A stretch of 64,000 nt of DNA, from the NCBI GenBank assembly GCA_903772945.1, contig CAICTM010000141.1:1-64000 (forward strand). The letters are read 5' to 3'. The notes below the pieces were generated by a model. That model saw only the letters and a list, made by a program, of their open reading frames with translations, was not told the origin of the DNA and ran no database searches. This document shows, one piece after another, positions 55,681 through 64,000 of this stretch; positions within the stretch are counted from its first letter, which is position 1; every line of letters starts with the position of its first letter. The DNA is from Seminavis robusta. Its lineage: Eukaryota; Bacillariophyta; Bacillariophyceae; Naviculales; Naviculaceae. The position numbers and the translations under genes were made by a program.

Positions 55681-55858
55681 CTGCATTATATTTGGGTTTT
55701 GATTTTATATTTGGGTTTTGATTTTTTATTTTGGTTTCGATTTTATATTTTGGTTTCGGCTTGATTTTTCTAGTTATTAACCATAGTAATTTGGTTTCGG
55801 TTTTATATTTTGGTTTCGGTTTTATATTTAGGTTTCGATTTTATACTTTGGTTTGGAA
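55681..55858. repeat. AT-rich tandem repeat (ttttatattttggtttcga)
   Basis: About nine imperfect copies of a roughly 20-bp unit lie some 320 bp upstream of the phytochelatin synthase ATG. The rest of 55322-56176 shows no gene. Confidence 0.75.
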
Positions 55859-56176
55859 TTGATCAATCTATTTGGATTCGATTCTAAAAATCCTGATTTC
55901 CAGCCCTTTCTCTGTGGCATCCACGCATGACATGTATCCTAGATGTATTACGTACAGCATTTGCCCTTGCACCAGTGACGTCATTGGTGGTCACGAGAAT
56001 CCGGGACTGATCCCTCATTCTTTCATCGCAAACGCAATAACCAACCAACACCAAACACCAACACATCAAAGATCCCTCTGGGCTCTGGAGCTGTTATCGA
56101 TAACAGCAGACCGAGTGCTTCTACTGTCTGTCGAGCTCGCTTAATACGATCTCTACTAGTGAACTCATCGAACAAG

Positions 56177-57334
56177 ATGTCCAACCATCACGAGACGACG
56201 TCATTGCTTCGGCCCTTCACTGGTCGTCCAATCCTGATGGGTTTACCAGGGAATGGCATGACAAGCGATGACGCCACCCCAAGACGGGAGAGAGGTTCGG
56301 TCATGTCGAAATTCGCTGCCCTAGCCGCTCTGGCGTTGGTGTTGGGCTGCACTGTGTTTACAGGAACTTCCTTTAGGTTTTCAGTAGCCAAGGATACATT
56401 TTTTACGCGTAGCGATGATGTTGCCTACTTGGAAGAGAGGATTGATCTCTGGGAAGCCTGGAAGCAAAGGGGTAACCTCGTAGAGGATCGGGTGTATCTC
56501 CACACGAGACACTACTCTCCAATTGAGGCAAAACACGAGTTTCCCATTTATCTGAATCATTCCGATGCCTATGCTCATTTGGTGGCTGACGGACACAAGG
56601 GAGCTTTTCGGAATTCGGCAGACTATTTTCTCTACCAGCAAGGCTTGGATGCACAAGTCAATCAAGCCTTTTGTGCAGTGGCTGCCAGTGTCGCACTCTT
56701 GAATTCTCTGCGAGGAATCCTCGAGGAATTGCCACAGGATCCCATTTACAGCCCTTATCCGTACGCGACCCAGACAGATATATTCAACGAGTGTACCCAC
56801 ACCAACGTTGTGCGGCAAGACGACACATTCCAAGGAATATTAAGTGCCCCATTTGGCGTGTCTCTGAACTCTGCCGTGGGATTACTCCAGTGCAACTTGA
56901 ATTCAGAAAGTTGGGACGTCCAAGTCACACATGTGGATCCGGACAAGGTTTCGCATAATGACATGCGCCAGACAATGAAAGCGGCCCTTCGCGATCCAAA
57001 TTCCCGTGTCATGGTCAACTACGAAAGAACCTCGGCGGGTCAAATTGGTGGAGGACATTTTAGTCCTGTGGGAGCTTACTCTACAGCACTCGATGCCTTT
57101 TTGATTATGGATGTTGCCAAATACAAGTATCCCAATGCATGGATACCAACTGAAGTGTTGTATCAATCCCTCGGTACCATTGATTACTGCGGGCAGTGGG
57201 CAGGGCCGGCTGCACAAGCCTTGTTGCCACCTGCCCTTTTGCACCCAGCGACCCCGGCAGACATGGAAGCTGCAAAACGACAACTGGGTTGTCAACCAAA
57301 GCACCGTGGCTTTATTGTGGTCTCGAAGAAGTAA
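56177..57334 (+). CDS. Phytochelatin synthase, membrane-anchored, catalytic domain only
   Basis: 385 aa, ATG at 56177. Glutathione gamma-glutamylcysteinyltransferase (EC 2.3.2.15) makes metal-binding phytochelatins from glutathione. The papain-like triad is complete: Cys166 in VNQAFCAVAA, His294 in GGGHFSPVGAY and Asp312 in LIMDVAKYKYP. Other family strings are QTDIFNECTHTN and ERTSAGQIGGGH. A hydrophobic helix at about 45-62 (FAALAALALVLGCTVF) precedes the domain, so the enzyme is probably a type II membrane protein in the secretory or vacuolar system. The protein ends just after the catalytic domain (LGCQPKHRGFIVVSKK) and lacks the Cys-rich C-terminal domain of plant enzymes. Such anchored short forms may work on glutathione conjugates; inferred. 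Confidence 0.93.
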   Translation: MSNHHETTSLLRPFTGRPILMGLPGNGMTSDDATPRRERGSVMSKFAALAALALVLGCTVFTGTSFRFSVAKDTFFTRSDDVAYLEERIDLWEAWKQRGNLVEDRVYLHTRHYSPIEAKHEFPIYLNHSDAYAHLVADGHKGAFRNSADYFLYQQGLDAQVNQAFCAVAASVALLNSLRGILEELPQDPIYSPYPYATQTDIFNECTHTNVVRQDDTFQGILSAPFGVSLNSAVGLLQCNLNSESWDVQVTHVDPDKVSHNDMRQTMKAALRDPNSRVMVNYERTSAGQIGGGHFSPVGAYSTALDAFLIMDVAKYKYPNAWIPTEVLYQSLGTIDYCGQWAGPAAQALLPPALLHPATPADMEAAKRQLGCQPKHRGFIVVSKK

Positions 57335-57689
57335 ACAAAGGAGCTCCCTTTGAGCTATTGCAACTAACAGGAACTTAGGCTATGTATTACTGTACTGCAT
57401 GTTCTTTTGCATTGATTGCTGAACTCTCGCCAGGGAATAGACTTGTCGGCCTGGTGAGGTTTGGCACATTCGTAAGGTATCTATCTGAAGCCCAGATACA
57501 CTTGTTACCCACTATAGCCATCATAGAGCTTCTGTGCCCCAGTGACGCGGCAAGTGATGTAAGGTTGCTACGATATTGAACGGCAGTACACCCCTTTCTA
57601 AATAGACGATCTCTCGTATGATGAGTTTGCAAATGCCATCGCGCCAACATCGGGTTGCTCATCCCAGTCGGCCAGTCCAACCTCGTAGG
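57335..57689. other. Convergent intergenic spacer
   Basis: 355 bp without recognisable features. Confidence 0.4.
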
Positions 57690-58340
57690 CTAAATCAGCC
57701 TTGCGAGCCCTCGAAGCATCAAAATGATGAGACAATCCCACCTGGTAGGAAGGAAACGCTCAGAGAAGAACTGACGAAGGGCATGATAGCATGTGGGCGT
57801 TGAATCCTTGAATGGTACTTGCCCCAGGTATATCTTGCGCAAAAGCAGGCAGAAACCCAGTTGTCGTAAAGGTTTGGGAGATCCTGCGACGATGTTGTTC
57901 ATGGAATGGGCTCCAATAGACGCCCAAATTCCATGCTTTTCAAATAAATGGCAAAAGCTGTTCCGAGAATTGACGAAGGCGTTGGAACCTTGCATTATAG
58001 CCAAAACAATTTGGTCTGCGTTCAATTGGCGCATTCTATCCTTGAGCTGTGAGAACGCGAACAAGAATTGCCCAGTGTCCCAATCACCATCATTGTGGCG
58101 CATCACCATTCCGAACGCCATGTCCCCTGTTGATTCTTGGTCAATGTCTGGAATGTGGTTTCCAATGTGATTCATCCCAAATACTAGACTGTTAACCAGG
58201 CTCCATGAATCTCCCATTTCACGTGATGTTGAATTCTCCCCCATGCTGATTTTTGTGGTGTTTGTAGTGTTGTCCTTCCTGCAAGGCAGCAGTCGATCTT
58301 GGATTTCTTCATGGATTGGTCCAATCAAGTTGGATCTCAA
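57690..58340 (-). CDS. Open frame in phase with the upstream secreted-protein gene
   Basis: 216 codons, same frame as the gene ending at 58344 and separated from it by a single TAA plus one codon; it has no ATG before codon 33 (58244). Protein-like composition: QESTGDMAFGMVMRHNDGDW, FLFAFSQLKDRMRQLNADQIV, then GIWASIGAHSMNNIVAG. I do not recognise the family. Either it is the second half of a gene interrupted by an in-frame stop, a read-through product, or a separate gene starting at 58244. I found no GT-AG intron that removes the stop and keeps the frame. Confidence 0.5.
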   Translation of the reverse strand: MRSNLIGPIHEEIQDRLLPCRKDNTTNTTKISMGENSTSREMGDSWSLVNSLVFGMNHIGNHIPDIDQESTGDMAFGMVMRHNDGDWDTGQFLFAFSQLKDRMRQLNADQIVLAIMQGSNAFVNSRNSFCHLFEKHGIWASIGAHSMNNIVAGSPKPLRQLGFCLLLRKIYLGQVPFKDSTPTCYHALRQFFSERFLPTRWDCLIILMLRGLARLI

Positions 58341-58343
58341 CGG

Positions 58344-58991
58344 TTAACCGTGCTGGGTCTTGGCAGCCACGAAATAGATGCAGTTCATGTACACAGCATA
58401 AAGCAGGGTTGGTAGAAAGAACACTTCCAAGCCTCTACCAAATTGTTTCTGAAATTGCAAGCCCCATGCGCCTAGTGCTGAAATTCGAAAGATAGCTTGA
58501 GCCTTCTTGGAGGTATCGTACAAAAACAAAAGGAGCCTGGATGCTTTGCGCTGCAATGTGACACCATGCTTTGGATGAAAGAAGAGCGGTTCAAGCACTA
58601 GTTTTGCAATCACATCCACAGTTGTGTCCCGTGGCAAAAATGCGACATAATGATCACCCAAGAGACAGTGGGATGCCCCAATTCTTAACTGTACCAGTAT
58701 CTCTGTCACTTTGACCTTGAGGCTTTTCCAAACCATCCTTGGACGTAACCCAGCATGGTCCCTGGTGGTGTTTCCCTGATCCCCTGATATCTCAGTGCTG
58801 GTTTTATTTGAAGCACCGCCAAGATGAAGGTCATCGTTATTAATGATATGCCCGTTGTTCGCTGCAACGTGTCCCCTTTCAGGTTTTGCAGTGCTCAACG
58901 AGTTCTTTACAAGCCTTGCTGGAATTCGAATGCCATTGCCTGTAGGCAAAGCCACCAAGACGAAGCAAAGCAACGCTTGAAGGATTGGCAT
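58344..58991 (-). CDS. Secreted/membrane protein of unknown function
   Basis: 215 aa from the ATG at 58991. Residues 1-20 form a signal peptide (MPILQALLCFVLVALPTGNG). The middle has two N-glycosylation-like NKT/NTT sites and a basic helix (MVWKSLKVKVTEILVQL). A hydrophobic segment near the C-terminus (GLEVFFLPTLLYAVYMNCIY) may span the membrane. Family unknown. The frame continues after the TAA at 58344-58346 into another 216 open codons, so this may be only the N-terminal half of a larger protein. Confidence 0.6.
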   Translation of the reverse strand: MPILQALLCFVLVALPTGNGIRIPARLVKNSLSTAKPERGHVAANNGHIINNDDLHLGGASNKTSTEISGDQGNTTRDHAGLRPRMVWKSLKVKVTEILVQLRIGASHCLLGDHYVAFLPRDTTVDVIAKLVLEPLFFHPKHGVTLQRKASRLLLFLYDTSKKAQAIFRISALGAWGLQFQKQFGRGLEVFFLPTLLYAVYMNCIYFVAAKTQHG

Positions 58992-59328
58992 GGTGTGGAT
59001 GAACAACTTGTACTATGCTTGTGTCTTAGAGGTCAACAGAGAGTATACCAGAAGAGCTAGTCTCTTCTCGTGTTGGTGGCAATGACAAAACGGTAAAATC
59101 TTCCATGCAAAAACAAATATTAATAATAAAGGAACGATAACTACTAGTAGCGAGAAGTAGCTAGTCAGCACGTTAAACCACCGAATCGACCACAAACGCT
59201 CCAAGCTGCAACCCCACCACCCACCACCCACACAAACCAAGCAACCCTCCCAGCCATCGATCTCTTGCAAACTCAACTCCACCAGTCTCAAGAGGAACAA
59301 CCGTGGTATACCTGACATTGTCATCATC
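58992..59328. other. Divergent promoter region
   Basis: 337 bp upstream of two divergent genes. A CA-rich run (ccaccacccaccacccacac) near 59212 is the only pattern. Confidence 0.4.
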
Positions 59329-61504
59329 ATGAGCGCTCGTGCGATTCGCAAGCTACGAGAAGACCGAGCCGCACTGGCACAGGCAGAAGAGGAAGACGAC
59401 GATGAAAGCGAGGAGGAAGAACCAGTGGCTCGTGGGGCGCCCAAAAAGTCTGCATTTGCCATGATGAATGACAGCAGCAGCAGCAGTGAGGAAGAAGACG
59501 AAGAAGCAGCCGAAAAAAGTGATGAGGAGGATGGCAATGACGACCAAGAAGAAAGTGACAAGGGAAGCAACGGCAAAAACCAAGAAAATGCAGCTGAAAA
59601 AGAACCCAAAGACGATGACGCCGAGGAAGATGAAGGAAAAGTAGAAGAAAATCTGGATGCCTTGTTGGAAGAATTCAAAGAACACGACGAAAAGAAACAA
59701 TCTGCAACTGAGAGCGAAAAACCCAGTGGAGATGTATTAGAGCCAATGGTTCACTTTCAAACCGTGAGAGCCAATGTGGACATGCGAGATTTAGACGTCG
59801 ACCACGTCATGAGAACATCCTTGTTGATTGCCGAGCCTACTAGAGACGGCAGCAGCAACAACAACGACAACAACAAGGGCAAACGACGGAATCGACAGAC
59901 CTTCCTCTTTGGAAATCCACGAGACTTGCACGTCAATGTCAAACCACCCCATTATGTGGGAGGTGGGATTGGAATGTCCACTTATGATCGAGAAACCCAT
60001 CGGGATCTTCCTTGGCCGTACAATAGCACTACCAGTGGCATACTGGACCATGGTGCTACCATGGACACATTGGAAGCCATGCAGGATCGTCGACGATGGT
60101 TCACCTTTTTGAATTCAGATAGCTACGATAAGGATTGTCAAGATTTTGAACGCATTCAGGCTTCGGGAGACATGAATGCCCTCGTCATGTTTGTGGCTCA
60201 TCACCCATTCGTCACAGAGGCGTTGGTCACATTGGGAATGATGCTCTACCATGCCAATCAGGCGCAAGAGGGACTCACCTTTTTGAGACGATCTTTGTGG
60301 GTGTATGAATCGGCAACCCTGTCTAGCTTTAGTTCACGCATCTTTCAGGATCAATGTTTTATGGATTGCAACCAGCCAGAAAACAAGACTTACTTCAATG
60401 CTCTGTTCCGATTGGCGCGAGTCAACAATATGGCAGGGTAAGACAGAATGGTTTAATCGTTTATGTTTGCGCTCAAGTGTGGATTCAATTAATTCATGGC
60501 TCAACTCCCTTCATTCTATCTGTCATGAAAGACTCTCACGGGCCTCATTTGCAGTTGGTCGCTACATATTGGCACTGGATCCGTTGCGAGATCCAACGTG
60601 TATACTACTGGCGCTAGACTGTTATGCGCTCTCTACAAACGCCGATCACAGCTACCAGTGGATTGTCGATTTGTGCGACAGTCAAGAGGTACCCATTTGC
60701 TACAAAGATGACTCAGCGGAATATTGGGGAAATCTCACGTGTCTACCCAACTGGGCCTATTCGTATGCCCTGGCACTGTACCGTCTCAATGATTCTCGAC
60801 CCTCCGAACGATCCAATGAAGCTTTACAAACCGCAATCAGCAAGTACCCATCCATTGTAGATCTTCTGCTAAGCGAAAATGATGTCGACATTGCCAGCAG
60901 ATCGTGTCGCATTGATTGGCAGGCCGTGATGGATTATACTGGTACTCGGGCCAATGAAATTCATGGCTCCACAAATAATGACCACGACGACCCGGTTGTG
61001 CGCATGGCCACGGACAAGGCGTACGACCTCGCGAGCCGAATCTTTGCCAAATTGAACGCCAAACTCTGGGCGGGGGATGATATCATGCTATGGCTACACA
61101 ACAACCTCAAAGAGCTCAAGGCGTCTTCTTCCGCAGACAAGTTTCCATTGACGCCCTTGTCACCATCGCTCATGCGATACTCGCGAGTCGATCCGGACGA
61201 TTTCTCCATCAAGTTTCAATTGCTTCCCGCTGAAGCCAATCCGCTGGACATGGGACTGGTGAACCATGCGTTGGTGATTGATCCCAATCGACGCCGCTTT
61301 CTTCGTAACCAGCAACGAGGAGGTGGAGCACAGCCTGATCTTAACGATTTCTTGTTTGGGGATCTGGGGAATGCCGCGGTACGTCCCACACTCTTTGGTC
61401 CACCAACGCATCACATTGATCTCGATTTGCCCATGATGGAAATCTTTTGGCGTTCGTTGCTACCGTGGAATCGTGTTGATGAAATCCCGAGGCCACGACC
61501 GTGA
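59329..61504 (+). CDS. TCF25: TCF25/Rqc1-type ribosome quality control protein
   Basis: Two exons (59329-60437, 60532-61504) around a 94-bp intron, 693 aa; the join restores NNMAGLSRASFAVGRYILALDP. The opening MSARAIRKLRED and the long Asp/Glu-rich tract at 22-125 are typical of TCF25/Nulp1. The conserved domain has SYDKDCQDFERIQASGD, MFVAHHPFVTEALV, ENKTYFNALFRLARVNNMAG, then LDPLRDPTCILLALDCYAL and LPNWAYSYALALY. Yeast Rqc1 and human TCF25 act with Ltn1/listerin and p97 in clearing stalled nascent chains. The domain is helical repeat-like. The C-terminal FLFGDLGN and IFWRSLLPW also fit. Acceptor chosen for frame (gaaag|a). Confidence 0.92.
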
Positions 61505-61643
61505 CCAAGAACACACAGTACATACGATTTGGTTTTCCACTCACAGCTAACATACCGTACTCCACTCTACTCTACAAACTGCTACTGCTGCAGGTATTGT
61601 AGGAAATGATACCAATATTAGAACAAAACATCACTAGACTATC

Positions 61644-63235
61644 TTATCTCTCTGTGATACTTTCTAACATTTCAAAGTAGGTTGGGAACGTTTTGGCGGT
61701 GCAACCTGGATCATGAATTCGTACATCGACACCACCACAAGCCGCCAGACTGAACGTCATGGCCATGCGATGATCATCGTACGTCTCAATCAGCACATTG
61801 TCGTTGATCTTGTTGTCCTTGGGAGGATGGATAATGCAGTAGTCTTCAAACTCCTCCACGGTAGCTCCCAACTTTGTGCATTCGGCCACAATGGCCTTCA
61901 TTCGTTCCGTCTCCTTAAGTCTCCAGGAATACACATTGCGAATTGTCGTGGGTCCGTCGGCAAAGAGTGCTGCCACGGCCAATGTCATGGCGGCATCGGG
62001 GATCTTGCCACAATCGACATCAACTCCCTTGAGTCGCACGGAAGGATCCCGCGTCACCGTGATACTCTCTGGTGCCCAAGTGACTTTAGCTCCCATTTGT
62101 TCCATGACATCGGCAAAGGCTACATCTCCTTGAACACTGTCTGATCCACATCCTCGCACCTCGACAGTTCCTCCGGTAATGGCAGCTCCGGCAATAAAGT
62201 AACTGGCCGAACTGGCATCTCCCTCTACCAGGATGGATTTGGGGCTAATGTATTTTTCCGACGCTGCTATATGAAAGGACGGTGTTCCATCCATGTCTCC
62301 TTCAATTTCGACATTCACACCAAACTTTTTCATGAGTCCAATGGTCAATGCGACGTAGGGAGCCGATATCAATTCGTCCTTAATGGAAATGGTGACATCG
62401 CCATCGACCACTGGAGCCGCCATGAGCAAGGATGACAAAAACTGGGACGACATTTTCCCACTAATGGAGCACTGATAAGTGATAAAAAAGAGAGAGAATA
62501 GAGAAAATGGAGAGTTTGTGGTGAGCAGACCAGAAAGGTACACAAAAGGTGTAGACAGATGTGATCATCCCAAAATTCATTGTCGGAACACACCTTTCCT
62601 CCTTTTAATCCATTGGCGTTGATGGTGACGGGTGGACATCCCGTTTCTTCGACGCAGGAAACATCGGCTCCCAGTTGCTTTAATCCATCCACCAAATCGG
62701 CAATGGGTCGTTCCCTCATACGAGGCACACCGTCCAAGACGAATTTTCCCTCCCCCATACAAAGGGCTGCTGCCAAGGGTCTCATGGCCGTTCCAGCATT
62801 TCCCAGAAAGAGTTCACAGACTTCCTCCTCCTTCAATGGCGAATTAATGGGTCCTGCTTGACCCGTCACGGTCACAGAGCTTTCGGAATGCTTTTCCACC
62901 GGCACCTTCATTTGATCCAGTGCTTCTAGCATGTATCGAATGTCGTCGCTGTCGAGTAGATTGTCCACTTTGGTGGAACCTTCGCTGAGAGCTGCCAAGA
63001 GCAGACAACGATTGCTCAGGGATTTCGAGCCTGGAAGAGTGACGGTTCCGTCCAAGCTCTTGATGGGAGTCACGGTCAACGAGTTGGTGGCCTCGTCCAC
63101 AGCTGGAACGGTTGCCTTGAGTGCCTTGTTCATGACATGATGGTGGTGGATGGTGGTGGGTAGAAAACCCAAGGACCCTGGAAGCAACAGCAACAAAGAT
63201 GCCAATAGCATCGAATTGGATACTTTCGTGAACAT
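61644..63235 (-). CDS. Plastid EPSP synthase (shikimate pathway)
   Basis: Two exons (63235-62594, 62471-61644) around a 122-bp intron, 489 aa; the join restores [21 protein letters not shown]. 5-enolpyruvylshikimate-3-phosphate synthase joins shikimate-3-phosphate and PEP. Signatures: [21 protein letters not shown] (class I PEP site), [14 protein letters not shown], and [11 protein letters not shown] and DDHRMAM near the end. The presequence [21 protein letters not shown] is a signal peptide followed by Phe, the diatom plastid type. An in-frame ATG upstream at 63391 would add 52 residues before the signal peptide; I prefer 63235. It is a stand-alone enzyme, not part of a pentafunctional AROM protein. 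Confidence 0.95.
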
Positions 63236-63661
63236 GGCTTTACCACTTGAAGAGTCGTTGCTGTCGGTGGTGGTTGCAACAAATAATGCTCCCGCGATGG
63301 AATTGAATTGGACGAAGAAAGGTTGGAAGAAAGAAAGAGGCGACCAAAATGAAAATGTGGGGTCGAAAATGATTGGTCTGACGTCAGCCATGGTTGGAAA
63401 TTCATCTCACAGTTTCGCTGGCTTCTATTATCGGTAACTTTCCCATAATTTTACCATCTCCTTTGGCCAAATATCTTTTTCTTGCCATTTCTTCGGAACC
63501 TTCTCAGGAGAATGACGAAGCGAGTAGCCACAACCTCTGTTGCATACAGTCGTACCCACGAGTTATCAATAGTTAGTTGTCAAAGCCCACTCTGTCCCTT
63601 TGTTCTGAAAAGTACCTAGCGCTAGCCAGTTGTGCATAAAACAGACGTGAACACAAGCAAC

Positions 63662-64000
63662 ATGGCGATCGATATGGGTATATTGCAGGCTCTGGCCGCC
63701 AACGTCCTTTCGTGGGTATTTTCTACGTTTCTTCCCGCTTTCATGCCCAAACTGCTTCCCGCCATTGAAGCAGAGGATACTAGTACTCGGGCTTCTGCCG
63801 AGTCGGAAACCAATCAAACCAAATGCATTGCCATTGGTCGTCCCGGCGGATCGGAACAACTCCGCCTCATTGCGCTCCAACCAGGCATTGCTACCTGCGG
63901 CTACAACATAAAAGGGTTCAAATGCCCTTTTACCAAACCATTGAAGGACGACACCCCTCCCGACTGTGTGGTACTCCAAAACGAAGCCTTTAGCGTCAAT
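63662..64000 (+). CDS. Medium-chain oxidoreductase, VAT1/quinone reductase-like (5' part)
   Basis: 113 codons run from the ATG at 63662 off the window edge. A hydrophobic N-terminus (ALAANVLSWVFSTFLPAFMP) is followed by CIAIGRPGGSEQLRLIAL, ATCGYNIKG and DCVVLQNEAFSVN. This is the start of the GroES-like domain of zinc-free MDR enzymes, where the next residues are usually YADV. NADPH-dependent quinone reduction is the usual family reaction. The rest lies outside the window. Confidence 0.75.
   Translation, partial: MAIDMGILQALAANVLSWVFSTFLPAFMPKLLPAIEAEDTSTRASAESETNQTKCIAIGRPGGSEQLRLIALQPGIATCGYNIKGFKCPFTKPLKDDTPPDCVVLQNEAFSVN

Noticed and set aside
58274-58343. A 70-nt GT-AG intron that would remove the TAA at 58344
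   Set aside because: It has a good acceptor (ctgctgccttgcag) but splicing it shifts the frame and leads to an early stop, so it does not explain the stop.
1-64000. CRISPR arrays or bacterial operons
   Set aside because: No regularly spaced short repeats with unique spacers and no ribosome-binding-site-linked gene strings; introns and LTR elements show a eukaryotic nuclear genome.

Overview
The window looks like nuclear DNA of a diatom, most likely a raphid pennate; I infer this from sequence alone. The evidence is compact protein genes with short GT-AG introns (about 80-260 bp), presequences in which a signal peptide is followed by Phe at the predicted cleavage site (plastid type, as in the EPSP synthase and the RNB exonuclease), two genes of diatom-style families (one with a GPPVMLDWD block), and a Ty3/gypsy LTR retrotransposon cluster. 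Coding starts given here are the first sensible ATG.

Layout. 1-1.6 kb and 12.9-14.4 kb hold two copies of a non-coding direct repeat, each with internal tandem units of about 120 bp. Between them lie a SANT-domain nuclear protein (KNL2/M18BP1 candidate, with a perfect E2F palindrome upstream), a pterin carbinolamine dehydratase, REV1, and an SLC25A39/MTM1-type mitochondrial carrier. 14.6-28 kb holds an O-fucosyltransferase-like enzyme, a secreted protein, a membrane protein with a RidA-like tail, an AlkB dioxygenase with PIP box and UBZ4 finger, a 5S rRNA gene, a Cys-rich secreted protein, an At5g03900-like membrane protein, an ARP2-like protein and an SNM1-type nuclease. 28-43 kb has two diatom-family genes in sparse DNA, BUB3, a protein with six tandem eIF4E-binding-like motifs plus a LOTUS-like domain, a WD40 protein, a plastid RNase II/R and a kinesin-light-chain-like TPR protein.

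43-55.3 kb is accessory: a small beta-trefoil-like frame, an interrupted Crinkler-type NTPase-nuclease relic, and an 8 kb nest of broken Ty3/gypsy elements with four LTRs. 56-64 kb returns to host genes: phytochelatin synthase, a secreted protein with an in-frame stop, TCF25, plastid EPSP synthase, and the start of a VAT1-like oxidoreductase.

Themes. REV1, the AlkB protein and the SNM1 nuclease all belong to DNA damage tolerance, and the last two carry PIP-like motifs. BUB3 and the KNL2 candidate act at kinetochores. The carrier (glutathione) and phytochelatin synthase (which uses glutathione) touch thiol metabolism. The strongest candidate for something new is the eIF4E-motif array joined to a LOTUS-like domain at 35.0-36.1 kb.
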